A stretch of DNA of 64,000 nucleotides from Actinomyces sp. oral taxon 171 str. F0337 (GCF_005696555.1 NZ_CP040005.1:1178001-1242000), one strand, 5' to 3'; numbered from the stretch's first letter, positions 18,498-26,857 are shown. Notes: generated from the letters alone by a model not told the origin. Numbers and translations are program-made.

Positions 18498-18530
18498 GGA
18501 TCGTTCTGAAACGATCCTGACCGGTCAGGA
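18498..18530 (-). promoter_or_regulatory. Double palindrome upstream of the glycosyltransferase operon
   Basis: Two dyads adjoin. ggatcgtt at 18498-18505 is exactly complementary to 18510-18517, with a 4-nt spacer. 18515-18530 is a perfect 16-bp palindrome (tcctgaccggtcagga). They share three bases. They lie 29-61 nt before the GT28 start codon and 50 nt after the DeoR gene stop. As DNA they look like overlapping operators; as RNA they could form hairpins (an end for the deoR transcript, without a T-run). Candidate binders are the DeoR regulator, the response regulator or an unlinked repressor. Confidence 0.55.
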
Positions 18531-18579
18531 GAAGATGACGATTAAGGACGGATGAGAAAGCTCTCAGGTTTGTCGGAGG

Positions 18580-19356
18580 CTAGACCAGCTGCACCTGGAC
18601 TCCGGCGTGACGCAGAGCCTCGACATGCTCGGCGGGGGCGCCGTCGTCGGTAATAACCGTGTCGATCTTGGAGGTGAGGCAGATGAGGGCGAAGGCCGTC
18701 CGGCCGAGCTTGGAGCTGTCGCACACGATGACGACGCGCTGGGCGGCCTCGACCAGGGCGGCGTTGACGGCGGCCTCGCCGTCGTGCTGGGCGTAGGTAC
18801 CTCTCTCGTCAAGGCCCTCGACTCCCAGGAAGAGCGTGCCCACGCTGATCGAGGGCAGGATGAGCCCGGCCAGAGGGCCGGTGAGCTCGAAGGACCGGGC
18901 TCGCGCGATCCCTCCGGTGACGACGACGCGCACGCACTGGCGCACGGCCATCTCGCTGGCGATGTTGACGGCGTTGGTGACCAGGGTGATCGGCACGTCC
19001 GGATCGGTCAGGTCCGGCAGGAGCGCAATCTCGCGAGCCACCTCGGTGGTCGTGGTGCCCCCGTTGAGACCGACGGAGTCACCCGGGTGCACCAGAGCGG
19101 CTGCTGCCTTGGCGATACGGGTCTTCTCATCGGCCATCTTGGAGGTGCGATAACGTAGAGGCGGCTCGGTGGAGGTGGGGTTGGCGATGGCGCCGCCTCG
19201 GGTGCGGCTGATCAGCTGCTGGTCCGCCAGATGGTCGAGGTCTCGCCGTGCGGTCGCCGCCGAGACCCCCAACCGCGTGATGATGTCATCGATATGGACG
19301 CTGCCCTCGTCCATGACGATGTCGAGGATGGCCGAATGGCGATCATGCCGAGACAT
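18580..19356 (-). CDS. DeoR-family transcriptional regulator
   Basis: 258 residues from the ATG at 19356, preceded by AGGAGG at ideal spacing. The N-terminal DeoR winged helix is RHSAILDIVMDEGSVHIDDIITRLGVSAATARRDLDHL. The DeoRC sugar-phosphate sensor domain includes MADEKTRIAKAAA, GDSVGLNGGTTTTEVAR, LVTNAVNIA, VVVTGG and the late VVIVCDSSKLGR motif. Such proteins usually sense a phosphorylated sugar. It is divergent from the ROK gene across a 283-bp intergenic region and may control it. It also precedes the glycosyltransferase operon on the same strand. Confidence 0.9.
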   Translation of the reverse strand: MSRHDRHSAILDIVMDEGSVHIDDIITRLGVSAATARRDLDHLADQQLISRTRGGAIANPTSTEPPLRYRTSKMADEKTRIAKAAAALVHPGDSVGLNGGTTTTEVAREIALLPDLTDPDVPITLVTNAVNIASEMAVRQCVRVVVTGGIARARSFELTGPLAGLILPSISVGTLFLGVEGLDERGTYAQHDGEAAVNAALVEAAQRVVIVCDSSKLGRTAFALICLTSKIDTVITDDGAPAEHVEALRHAGVQVQLV

Positions 19357-19639
19357 CTCGATCCTCCTGGGGCTCAAGGGGGTGGTGCGGGACGGAGAGG
19401 GGGCGGGCGGGGAAGGAGCGCATATGTGATTTGTTCATCAACTACTTGCCTTATCCTAGTGACCGTGCGGCAGGTAGTCGTCGTACTGACGTCAGCATAG
19501 TTCAGTGGTGCTCGTATTTGCCTCCCGAGAGCGATACATGGCGATACAAACCTTGCTACTGTCGTCGACATCAATCACGCCATTGCGTGGGGTGGTGGTC
19601 CCGTGGGCTCGCCGCCCCGCCCCCGAGAACAGAGAAAAC
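19357..19639. other. Divergent intergenic region between the DeoR and ROK genes
   Basis: This AT-richer stretch should hold promoters for both genes and any DeoR operator. A short direct repeat, gcgatacatg/gcgatacaaa, sits near 19,530-19,550. No confident -35/-10 pair or clear long dyad was found. Short open frames here look like chance. Confidence 0.4.
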
Positions 19640-20744
19640 ATGGGATCTCCCGCTGACCTTGCCGAGCGCCTCCACCGCGAGGAGGGCGTCGTCGCCATAG
19701 GGGTCGACGTCAGTGCCGACGGCATCACCGCGGTTGTTGCAGATGGTGGGGGGGAGCGTCATCTCCTCCCTGGAACGCCCAGTGCCCAAGGAGTGTCGTT
19801 CCAACAACGCTCACCGACTGGCCCAGGAGATCGGCAGCGCGATCGAAGCCTTGTGCACGGGCGTCGCCGACGACCCCAGCGGTGAGGCGTCCGGGGCGGC
19901 GGCCCTCGTCGTCGGGGTCTGTGTGCCGGGCGTCGTCGACGAGGACGAGGGGCGCGTCCGTCGCAGTGAGACCCTTGGGTTGCAGGACGTCCCGTTGGCG
20001 AGTCTTGTGAGGCAGTCGCTGTCGTCGTGGGTCACTGGGCCGTCCGGGCTCTCCGGAGGCCTTGAGGTGATGCTCTATCAGGACGCTGGTTGCGGCGCCT
20101 GGGCTGAGAGCCAGTGGGGCGCGGCCGGGAGGGACTGCCTCTATCTGGCGGTTGGCGAGCGGATCTCCTCCGCCGTCCTGCTGGGCGGTGCCCTGGTGCT
20201 GGGTGAGGGCTGGGCCGGTCAGGTCGGTCGGATCCTGGTTCCCGATCCGGACTGGAGCGGGGAGAGGGCCCGCCTGGAGGATGTCGCCTCCGTCGGCGCG
20301 ATGGTGAGGCGACGCACCGCCGGCATGGTTGATGACTCCGCAGGCTTCCTTGACTCCGGTGACTCCTTCTCCGGCGCTGTCGCGGCGACCTCTCGCAGCC
20401 GCGATGATGCTTCCCACGAGCCGTCCACTCAGTGCGCCTCGGGTCTGAAGGCTCTCCTCGGCGCGATGCGTTCGGGGGACCGGGAGGCGCGTCGCGTCTG
20501 GGACACCGGTCTGGACTCTCTGGCGGAGCTCGTCGCTCACGGTGTCGGTCTGCTCGGCCCTCTCGACATCGTCGTCAACTCCGAGCTGATGCGGGCCGAT
20601 GAGGTTGTCTTCCTTGAGCCTCTGCGACGCCGGGTGGCTGACCTCGTGGGCGACCTGCCAGCACCGCGGCTGGTGGCGGCCCGGCTCGGGGTGTCGGCGC
20701 CGGCATTGGGAGCAGCAGGACGCGCACTCGCCGACTGGAAGTAG
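19640..20744 (+). pseudogene. ROK-family protein split by a frameshift in a G7 tract
   Basis: The N-terminus (ATG near 19640, then EGVVAIGVDVSADGITAVVADGGG, the phosphate-binding start of ROK proteins) is in one frame. The rest (SVISSLERPVP... to 20744) is in another. The switch falls exactly at seven Gs, 19748-19754; six Gs would restore one protein of about 367 residues. The C-terminal part keeps ROK-like features (VVGVCVPGVV, QDAGCGAWAESQWG, WAGQVGRILV, LEDVAS). However, the usual GTGIG loop is degenerate (GERIS), and the zinc-binding CxCGxxGC motif and N-terminal HTH are absent. It may be a decaying gene, a phase-variable one, or contain a sequencing error. Confidence 0.7.
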
Positions 20745-20923
20745 TCTGACGGTCACCCGAATACTGCCTTGCGTCTCTGCGCCGTTGGCTGACAACTCGC
20801 TTATGGCGTTGCGGAGACCCACAATGGGGGCAGGCCGTGGCAGTATGTTCGCCAACTGCAGTTGTCCAAGCCGGTTTGAGGAGAACCAATCGTGTCCCCC
20901 AGGAGAGAAGCGAGGCGCAGCGC

Positions 20924-21607
20924 GTGACCCTGTCTGCTCGTCCGCTTCGCATCGGCATCATGGGGGGAACCTTTGACCCGATCCACCATGGACACCTGGT
21001 CGCGGCCAGCGAGGTTCAGAACGTCTTCGCTCTCGACGAGGTCATCTTCGTGCCCACCTGGGCCCAGCCCTTCAAGAAGGAGCGCAAGGTCTCCCCGGCC
21101 GAGCACCGTTACCTCATGACGGTGATCGCCACGGCCTCCAACCCGAGATTCACAGTCTCCCGGGTCGATATCGACCGGGGTGGTACGACCTACACGATCG
21201 ACACCCTTCATGACATCGCGGCTGAGTACCCGGGCGCGGAACTGTACTTCATCACCGGGGCGGACGCGTTGGCGCAGATTCTCACCTGGAAGGACAGTGA
21301 GGAGATCTTCGACCTGGCTCATCTGGTGGGGGTGACGCGTCCCGGGCACGTTCTCAGTGACTCCGGGGTCCCCCGTGACCGGATCTCGCTGGTGGAGGTG
21401 CCGGCCATGGCGATCTCGTCGACGGACTGCCGTCAGCGAGTCGGGGAAGGGGCCCCGGTGTGGTACCTGGTTCCTGACGGTGTCGTGCAGTACATACGCA
21501 AGTACGGGCTTTATCGTATGGCCTTGCGGCCGGCGTCGGCGACGTCGATGACGGCGAGAGTGGCCCGCGAGCAGTCCCTGAGGAAGGAGAACGACGGTGA
21601 GCACTGA
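20924..21607 (+). CDS. nadD: Nicotinate-nucleotide adenylyltransferase
   Basis: NadD joins ATP and nicotinate mononucleotide to make deamido-NAD. The GTG at 20924 gives 227 residues beginning [25 protein letters not shown], with the nucleotidyltransferase (T/H)xGH motif at residues 21-24. The late [11 protein letters not shown] is the ISSTxxR motif. The frame is open upstream to 20837, but that extension lacks the family pattern. Its end overlaps the start of the next gene by 11 nt. nadD near rsfS and after proA is the conserved actinobacterial order, here separated from proA by about 14.7 kb. Confidence 0.95.
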   Translation: MTLSARPLRIGIMGGTFDPIHHGHLVAASEVQNVFALDEVIFVPTWAQPFKKERKVSPAEHRYLMTVIATASNPRFTVSRVDIDRGGTTYTIDTLHDIAAEYPGAELYFITGADALAQILTWKDSEEIFDLAHLVGVTRPGHVLSDSGVPRDRISLVEVPAMAISSTDCRQRVGEGAPVWYLVPDGVVQYIRKYGLYRMALRPASATSMTARVAREQSLRKENDGEH

Positions 21608-23306
21608 GCAGACCGGCGTCAATGCCCCCACGTCCGAGGAGCCGACGCAGGATGAGCACGCTCCACGCGGTAGTCGTCGTGCGATCCGGCAGGCGGAGCG
21701 CGCCGCCGAGCGAGAGGCGATCCTGACCGGCCAGCAGCCGCTCCTGACCCGACGTGAGATGAGGCGTCTGCGTGAGGAGGCCAAGGCACTGCGGGCTGCC
21801 GTCGAGGCGGGCGAGATCACCCCTGAGCAGGCCCAGGCGCTCCAGGACCCTCTTGCCGATCCGGCGTCGGTCACCTCCCGTTCCTCCGCTACGTCGGGTG
21901 ATGAAGTCGATTCCGGGCTGGGGGAGGCGACCGAGCCTCCCGTCGTGGACGGGGTCGACTATCTCGAGCAGGGAGGGCAGAACCCACCCCTGAACCTGTC
22001 CGTGCCCGAAGGGCCGGCCGTCTCCGCTCCGAGCTGGCGCTCGCTGTCTGCCGCCGAGGCCGTGGCGATCTCCGAGATCGAGACAGGCCTGATGGAGGCC
22101 GTCGACCTGCCGGTGGCCACCCTTGACTACGACGCTCACTGGGCCGCGAACGCCAGCTCCGAGCCGGCACCGGTGCCCACCCGCTTCTCGCTCAAGGACC
22201 GCCTTGAGGGAGGCCCTGTCTCCGAGGAGGACGAGCCGGAGAGCCCTCAGAGCAACGAGCCTCAGGGCGCTGTTGAGATGATCGACGACGCCGAGACCGA
22301 GGGGCCCGCCACCAGTCCCTACGACTACCGGGAGGGTTTTGAGCCGACGGTCCAGGCCAATGAGGAGGCCTCCATGAGGTCCTCCTCCTCATCGGCCGAC
22401 GCCGTGAGCGCTGCCTCTGCCGTCCCCGCCGCCTCCGCTGTTCCTGCCGTCTCCACAACTGTATCCGGTGCCGCCGACTTCGCCGCCTTTGAGCAGGCCG
22501 GGGCCCCGCGGAACTCCGAGTCCGCCCGCAGCGGTGTGAGTGCTGGGTCGGCGTCCTCCGCAGGCTCGGTGCGCCGACCCATCGTGCGGATTCCCGCTGC
22601 TGCGCAGGGGGTGCGCACCGTGAACGTCTCCACGGGAGAGCTCAGCTCGGTCCAGCCCGTGGACAGCTCACCATCTGCCCCGGAGGCCGTCGACAGTCAG
22701 GATGCCTACGGTTCCCCCTCTATCGAGGAACCGATGGTGCAGGACGGCGCAGGGGTCGAGATCGACATCGAGGCACAGACCATGGTGGTGCCGACGTCGG
22801 TGCCTTCGTCTCAGGCTGAGCAGGCCCCCGAGCTCGGTGCGCCCGGGGCTCCGCAGTGGAGGTCACTGCATCAGCCCTCGCAGGCGGACAGCTTCCAGGA
22901 GACGATCGTGGCCGGCGCGGCTGAGACCACCGTTGTCTCCGGTGAGGCCGTCAGTCCCTACGCCTTCTACAGCGACGAGGCCGAGAACGGCAACGGCCCG
23001 CTCGGGGCCTCCGAGTGGGACTCCGTGGCGGTCCCGGCTGCTGAGGCGCCCGAGGAGCCCTACCTGGCCCCCGTCAACGAGGTGACCGGGAGGGTTCCCT
23101 CCCCGGATCACGTCCTGCCGATGGAGCAGCCCCGTTCCTCCTCGCGCATCGGTAAGGTGCTCATGGCCGCACTCATCATCGTCCTCCTGCTGCTCATCAT
23201 CGGCGTGGTCCTGGCTCTGCTGATCGCCAACGGCAAGATCGGTGACAGCACGAGCGCCATGGCCGCCACCAGCGGTGCGGGGGAGTGGATCCGTCAGCTC
23301 GTCTGA
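21597..23306 (+). CDS. Large low-complexity protein with C-terminal membrane anchor
   Basis: 569 residues from the GTG at 21597 (aaggagaacgacg upstream). No family is recognised. Residues 20-80 form a charged helix ([37 protein letters not shown]). About 430 residues of Ala/Ser/Pro/Glu-rich disorder follow, including the SAVPAA repeats near 22,410-22,450. A single membrane helix ([24 protein letters not shown], about 525-548) precedes a short tail. It occupies the slot between nadD and rsfS that in other actinobacteria often holds a membrane protein or LytR-CpsA-Psr protein. It is probably tail-anchored with a cytoplasmic bulk. Confidence 0.8.
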   Translation: MSTEQTGVNAPTSEEPTQDEHAPRGSRRAIRQAERAAEREAILTGQQPLLTRREMRRLREEAKALRAAVEAGEITPEQAQALQDPLADPASVTSRSSATSGDEVDSGLGEATEPPVVDGVDYLEQGGQNPPLNLSVPEGPAVSAPSWRSLSAAEAVAISEIETGLMEAVDLPVATLDYDAHWAANASSEPAPVPTRFSLKDRLEGGPVSEEDEPESPQSNEPQGAVEMIDDAETEGPATSPYDYREGFEPTVQANEEASMRSSSSSADAVSAASAVPAASAVPAVSTTVSGAADFAAFEQAGAPRNSESARSGVSAGSASSAGSVRRPIVRIPAAAQGVRTVNVSTGELSSVQPVDSSPSAPEAVDSQDAYGSPSIEEPMVQDGAGVEIDIEAQTMVVPTSVPSSQAEQAPELGAPGAPQWRSLHQPSQADSFQETIVAGAAETTVVSGEAVSPYAFYSDEAENGNGPLGASEWDSVAVPAAEAPEEPYLAPVNEVTGRVPSPDHVLPMEQPRSSSRIGKVLMAALIIVLLLLIIGVVLALLIANGKIGDSTSAMAATSGAGEWIRQLV

Positions 23307-23372
23307 CGGTGGCGTGCACGGTACAGTCGCCGCTGCCGCATGATGTCTGACTGACCGTCCCGAAGGAGATCC

Positions 23373-23792
23373 GTGTCCGCCACCGAACACGCCACGAGCC
23401 TGACCATCGCTGCCGCTCGTGCGGCGGCCGATAAGAAGGCCGAGCACCTCGCCGCCATCGACGTCTCCGAGCGGCTGGGGCTCACTGATGTCTTCCTGCT
23501 GGCCTCCGGGGCGAACGACCGTCACGTCCACGCCATCGTCGATGCGGTGGATGAGGCCATGCACCACGCCGGAGCCAAGCGCCGTACCCGGGAGGGCTTC
23601 GCCGACGCCCACTGGGTCCTGGTGGACTACGGCGACGTCGTCGTCCATGTCCTGCAGGACGAGGACCGGGAGTTCTACTCGCTCGAACGACTGTGGAAGG
23701 ACTGCCCGGCTATCGAGCTGCCGGTGGACCTGACGCGCGAGAACAGTCGAGATGGTGCTGCGGTCGGCGGTCGGGAGGACGCTGCGTCATGA
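23373..23792 (+). CDS. rsfS: Ribosome silencing factor RsfS
   Basis: 139 residues from the GTG at 23373 (aaggagatcc upstream). RsfS binds L14 on the 50S subunit and blocks subunit joining when nutrients are short. The Iojap/RsfS core is LAAIDVSERLGLTDVFLLASGANDRHV, then WVLVDYGDVVVHVLQDEDREFYSLERLW. The C-terminal tail (about 115-139) is an unconserved extension. The stop overlaps the phosphoglycerate mutase start by 4 nt. Both features match the standard nadD-rsfS-gpm block. Confidence 0.95.
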   Translation: MSATEHATSLTIAAARAAADKKAEHLAAIDVSERLGLTDVFLLASGANDRHVHAIVDAVDEAMHHAGAKRRTREGFADAHWVLVDYGDVVVHVLQDEDREFYSLERLWKDCPAIELPVDLTRENSRDGAAVGGREDAAS

Positions 23793-24430
23793 CGGATCTC
23801 ATTCTGTGGCGCCACGGCCAGACCGATTACAACAGTCAAGGGCGCATTCAGGGGCAGGTCGACATCCCTTTGAATGAGACCGGTCGTGACCAGGCGCGAC
23901 GTGCCGCCGACGGTATCGCGGCGCTGGGGCCTACGCGCATCGTCTCCTCCCCGTTGGCACGGGCTCGGGCGACGGCTGAGGTGCTGGCGTCGCTGACCGG
24001 CCTGAGCGTCGAGGTCGATCAGGGACTGGCCGAGAAGTCCTTCGGAGACTGGGAGGGACTCAAGGCGGCCGACATCAAGAAGCAGTGGCCGGAGCACTAC
24101 GCCACCTGGCGGGCTGGAGGAGAGCTTCCTCAGTTCAGGATCGAAGGGCGCCGTCAGACCGCCGAGAGGGTGGGGGAGGCGCTCAAGACCATCGTCGCAG
24201 GCTCTCAGAAGGGTGACGTCATCGTGGCCGTCTCCCACGGAGCGGCCACCAACCTGGGGGCCACCTATCTGCTGGGGATGGATACTCAGCAGTGGTTCGG
24301 CCTACGCGGTATGAGCAACTGCTGCTACGCGCTCATGCGGACCAACAAACGGCCTCCAGGCTGGTCGGTGGTCAAGTGGAACGCCGGGCCACCGGTGGAC
24401 TCCAGTCCGTTGGGCAAGATCCTGGGCTGA
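23789..24430 (+). CDS. Histidine phosphatase superfamily protein (phosphoglycerate mutase-like)
   Basis: 213 residues from the ATG at 23789, which overlaps the rsfS stop as ATGA. The catalytic RHG motif is in TDLILWRHGQTDYNSQGRIQGQ, and the second catalytic histidine is in VIVAVSHGAATN. SSPLARARATAEVLA provides the phosphate-binding Arg. Many members annotated as phosphoglycerate mutases are broad phosphatases, and in this operon the enzyme often serves as a phosphatase in actinobacteria. Substrate is not determined by sequence. The gene is followed by the promoter of the tRNA genes. Confidence 0.85.
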   Translation: MTDLILWRHGQTDYNSQGRIQGQVDIPLNETGRDQARRAADGIAALGPTRIVSSPLARARATAEVLASLTGLSVEVDQGLAEKSFGDWEGLKAADIKKQWPEHYATWRAGGELPQFRIEGRRQTAERVGEALKTIVAGSQKGDVIVAVSHGAATNLGATYLLGMDTQQWFGLRGMSNCCYALMRTNKRPPGWSVVKWNAGPPVDSSPLGKILG

Positions 24431-24459
24431 GCAGGTGAGGTAGCGCACGTACCGTGGAT

Positions 24460-24489
24460 TTGCTCTGACGGGGCCGATCTTCATACAGT
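24460..24489 (+). promoter_or_regulatory. Promoter for tandem tRNA-Ala genes
   Basis: TTGCTC (24460-24465), an 18-bp spacer and TACAGT (24484-24489) form a good sigma-70-type promoter. The first tRNA begins 35 nt after the -10 box, leaving room for a short 5' leader to be removed by RNase P. Confidence 0.55.
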
Positions 24490-24523
24490 TATCCGCGTCG
24501 CCGAACAAGAGCGACGCCCGAAC

Positions 24524-24596
24524 GGGGCTATGGCGCAGTTGGTAGCGCGCTTCCATGGCATGGAAGAGGTCGGGGGTTCGAATCCCCCTAGCTCCA
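24524..24596 (+). tRNA. tRNA-Ala (GGC), copy 1
   Basis: 73 nt with a full cloverleaf. The acceptor arm GGGGCTA pairs with TAGCTCC (one G-U). The anticodon stem CTTCC/GGAAG encloses loop ATGGCAT with anticodon GGC, and the T arm is GGGGG-TTCGAAT-CCCCC. The discriminator base is A. CCA is not encoded. GGC reads GCC/GCU, the preferred alanine codons of this GC-rich genome. Confidence 0.96.
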
Positions 24597-24636
24597 CGAT
24601 CCCGTCGGAGTGAACACCGAGCGGGACACCCATGAA

Positions 24637-24709
24637 GGGGCTATGGCGCAGTTGGTAGCGCGCTTCCATGGCATGGAAGAGGTCGGGGGTTCGAATCCCC
24701 CTAGCTCCA
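24637..24709 (+). tRNA. tRNA-Ala (GGC), copy 2
   Basis: Identical over all 73 nt to the copy 40 nt upstream. The spacer is unrelated to the flanks, so only the tRNA unit is duplicated or gene-converted. CCA is not encoded. It probably shares one transcript with copy 1. Confidence 0.96.
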
Positions 24710-24726
24710 CAAAGTCTCCGAGCAGG

Positions 24727-24757
24727 CCCCGCCATCCAGGCGAGGGTCATTTTGTTT
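24727..24757 (+). terminator. Likely terminator of the tRNA-Ala transcript
   Basis: The imperfect hairpin ccccgcc (24727-24733) / ggcgaggg (24739-24746) is followed by tcattttgttt, a T-rich run uncommon in this genome. It sits 18 nt after the second tRNA. Confidence 0.45.
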
Positions 24758-24794
24758 CCCTGCTTACCGCTGGAGTGTGCGGCACAATGCGGGT

Positions 24795-25442
24795 ATGGCT
24801 ATCGCTGTGCTGGTCAAGGCCTTGGGGGCCTTCTTCGCGATCATGAATCCTTTCGTCAATCTGCCCCTGTTCCTGAGCCTCACCCAAGGCCAGGATGCAG
24901 TGACCCAGCGGCGCACAGCGGTTCGTACGACGATCTCCTCCACTGTCATGTGCGCCGTCGTTCTGTTCCTCGGCGCGGCAATTCTGAGGTTCTTCGGCAT
25001 CGGCGTCGACGATTTCCGGATTGCAGGCGGAATCGTTCTGCTCATCATCTCCTTGTCCATGCTCAACGGCAGCGGCTCCAGCGCCCACGAGGGGAGCGCG
25101 CAGGAGAAGGAGCAGCACGACGTCGTTGCTGGTGATGGGAACGATGTCGCCTTCTACCCCATGACCTTTCCCATCCTCGTGGGGCCGGGAACGATTGCAA
25201 CCATCATCGTCATCCAGTCACAGGCCCGGGGGCTGGTTGGGCATGCGGCGGTTGCGGCTGCATTGGCGGCCGTCCTCGTGGCACTCGGGATCGTTCTCTA
25301 CTTCTCAGCCAGCATCGGCGCTCGTCTGTCCATGACGATGCGTACCATCATGACTCGCCTCATGGGAATGATTCTGGCCTCGATCGCGGTACAGATGATC
25401 GTCGTCGGGATCCAGCACCTCTTCCCCGGGCTGACTCGCTGA
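24795..25442 (+). CDS. MarC-family inner membrane protein
   Basis: 215 residues from the ATG at 24795 with about six hydrophobic helices. Family signs are the N-terminal AFFAIMNPFVNLPLFLSLT and the later YPMTFPILVGPGTIATIIVI (the second NP/GPG half-repeat). They are typical of the MarC/NAAT group. Despite the name, MarC itself is not a proven drug-resistance protein; some relatives transport amino acids. A charged, poorly conserved insert (about 95-118) joins the two halves. It stands alone behind the tRNA genes and ahead of two hairpins. Confidence 0.85.
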   Translation: MAIAVLVKALGAFFAIMNPFVNLPLFLSLTQGQDAVTQRRTAVRTTISSTVMCAVVLFLGAAILRFFGIGVDDFRIAGGIVLLIISLSMLNGSGSSAHEGSAQEKEQHDVVAGDGNDVAFYPMTFPILVGPGTIATIIVIQSQARGLVGHAAVAAALAAVLVALGIVLYFSASIGARLSMTMRTIMTRLMGMILASIAVQMIVVGIQHLFPGLTR

Positions 25443-25460
25443 GATGCGCCCCACGTGTGG

Positions 25461-25497
25461 GTTCCTGAGAGGAACTGGCCCCTCAGGGACTCTGAGG
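25461..25497 (+). terminator. Two small hairpins after the MarC gene
   Basis: gttcc-tgaga-ggaac (25461-25475) and cctcag-ggact-ctgagg (25481-25497). No T-run follows. The second overlaps the iron-box candidate, so termination and operator functions may share bases. Confidence 0.4.
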
Positions 25498-25511
25498 GTA
25501 GCCTCACCTTC
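25493..25511 (+). promoter_or_regulatory. DtxR/IdeR-type iron-box candidate
   Basis: The 19-bp site matches 14 positions of the DtxR consensus TTAGGTTAGCCTAACCTAA, including the central TAGCCT. It lies 59 nt upstream of the GTG of the next gene, in promoter position. Iron-loaded DtxR/IdeR proteins repress through such sites, so the downstream gene is probably induced by iron limitation. Assigned by eye; a matrix score was not computed. Confidence 0.5.
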
Positions 25512-25569
25512 AGATGTTGCCGGGAGCACCCCGCCCCGGCATACGGCAACACGGTAGGAAGGTAAGCGT

Positions 25570-26457
25570 GTGACGTCCGTTCAGGTTCCCGACATCATGC
25601 AGCGCGCCCGGCGCATGGCCAGGCGTCTCCTGGCCGGCAGTGGAAGCGCCGCAGTGACGGCCTACCGCATTGACCCCTCCGCGCCGGCTGCCTTCGTCGC
25701 TCACGCTATGCGGGCTGATGGCCGGATCCTCGTCGCTGCGTGTCCGCCGGAGGGTACCCCGCTGGCCATCGCGCCCGACGGCGTGGCCGTCGACGTCCGG
25801 CTCGACGTCACTCTCGATGCCGCCGAACCCGGTGTTCGCATCACGGCAGCCACCGCTCATCTGCTCGGGAGCCTGACCTGGATCGAGGGTGAGGACCTCT
25901 CCCTGACCCTCGCCTCCTCTCGGGCCTCCGCCTGCCACTGCGCCATCGTCGGCGAGGATCCCCTTGAACGGGTCCGAGAGATCGCCTCGGGACCCGGTGG
26001 ACGGCTGGGCGTCATCACCTGTGAACGGGTCATGCTTCACTGCGTCTCCGGGGTCTCCAGCCATGATATTGAGGAGATCCTCGATATCGACTCGGCCGAT
26101 GCCGGTGCGGCTCCCTCGATCTCCTGGAGCCCTCAGGAGATCATGGGCGCCCATGAAGCGGTCAGTGCTGTCGGTCAGCTGGGGCTGCGGGCCGTGTGCG
26201 AGGCGGTGCGTGAGGGACAGCTGCCTGGATGGGTCTGCTCCTCCCGCCCTGCTGTCGGTGTGTGTCCCACACTGTGGGACAGGACCATGTGCGTCGACGT
26301 CGATGCCCACGGGGTGACCCTCATGTCCATCACCGGTGAAGAGGTCACCACCCTGGTGGTCTCCTTCGCACAGGCACTGGCCGGCGCGAGCGAGGTCGGG
26401 CCGGCCTTGGAGCATCTGGCCTCTCAGGCCCTGCCGCAGCGCCTGGCTCGTCCCTGA
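25570..26457 (+). CDS. Unknown 295-residue protein behind an iron box
   Basis: GTG start at 25570 with aggaaggtaagc upstream. No confident family. It is soluble, without signal peptide or membrane helix. The first half (ARRLLAGSGSAAVTAYRID... ILVAACPPEGTPLAIAPDGVAVDVRLDVTLDA... HLLGSLTWIEG) has an alternating strand pattern that faintly recalls FMN-binding split-barrel/HugZ-like haem-utilisation proteins. The second half has several Cys and His residues (ACHCAIVG, CERVMLHC, VCPTLWD). Combined with the iron-box candidate upstream, a role in iron or haem handling is a reasonable hypothesis only. Confidence 0.6.
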   Translation: MTSVQVPDIMQRARRMARRLLAGSGSAAVTAYRIDPSAPAAFVAHAMRADGRILVAACPPEGTPLAIAPDGVAVDVRLDVTLDAAEPGVRITAATAHLLGSLTWIEGEDLSLTLASSRASACHCAIVGEDPLERVREIASGPGGRLGVITCERVMLHCVSGVSSHDIEEILDIDSADAGAAPSISWSPQEIMGAHEAVSAVGQLGLRAVCEAVREGQLPGWVCSSRPAVGVCPTLWDRTMCVDVDAHGVTLMSITGEEVTTLVVSFAQALAGASEVGPALEHLASQALPQRLARP

Positions 26458-26578
26458 GGCGGCCAGGCGCGGTGCGCTTGCTGCCGTTGATCCGACTGCG
26501 GAAACCGAAACGGGGGACACCACCATGTGGTGGCATCCCTCGTTGGCCCCCAGCCGCTCGAGCTGGAGAGCCTTCCGG

Positions 26579-26857
26579 TCAGCGAACCTCGTAGGTCGTG
26601 CAGGCGGCGGTGTCGCCGCCGACGGTCACGGCCTCGGCCGTGCACATGAGGTCCTTGTTGTGGACGCACTCGAGGCGCTGGCAGGCCCCCACGTGGCCCT
26701 CGGCCACCGGCAGGCCGCCGCGGGCGTCGAGGCTGATGAAGGTGTCGCAGGCCGGTGCGCCGTTGTCGCCACCGACGGTGATGGCGAAGGCGGTGCAGCC
26801 ACCGTTGTTGAAGGCGCAGGAGGTGGTGGTGCAGGAGGAGATCTTGGTGACGGACAT
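26579..26857 (-). CDS. Small protein with two DUF1540 domains
   Basis: 92 residues from the ATG at 26857, preceded by AAAGGA. Two tandem Cys-rich units, SCTTTSCAFNNGGCTAFAITVGG and ACQRLECVHNKDLMCTAEAVTVGG, each carry four conserved cysteines, the pattern of DUF1540. The cysteine spacing suggests metal binding, but no activity is known. In actinobacteria such proteins are short, abundant and often stress- or sporulation-linked. An upstream ATG in frame (26914) has no ribosome-binding site and would add unrelated sequence. Confidence 0.85.
   Translation of the reverse strand: MSVTKISSCTTTSCAFNNGGCTAFAITVGGDNGAPACDTFISLDARGGLPVAEGHVGACQRLECVHNKDLMCTAEAVTVGGDTAACTTYEVR

Noticed and set aside
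22410..22450. Repeats encoding SAVPAA considered as CRISPR or tandem-repeat array
   Set aside because: Short imperfect Ala/Pro/Ser codon repeats within a disordered protein; no spacers. No CRISPR array was seen anywhere in the window.
24481..24750. Open frames over the tRNA-Ala genes
   Set aside because: They only translate the two tRNA copies (repeated peptide), a common artefact.
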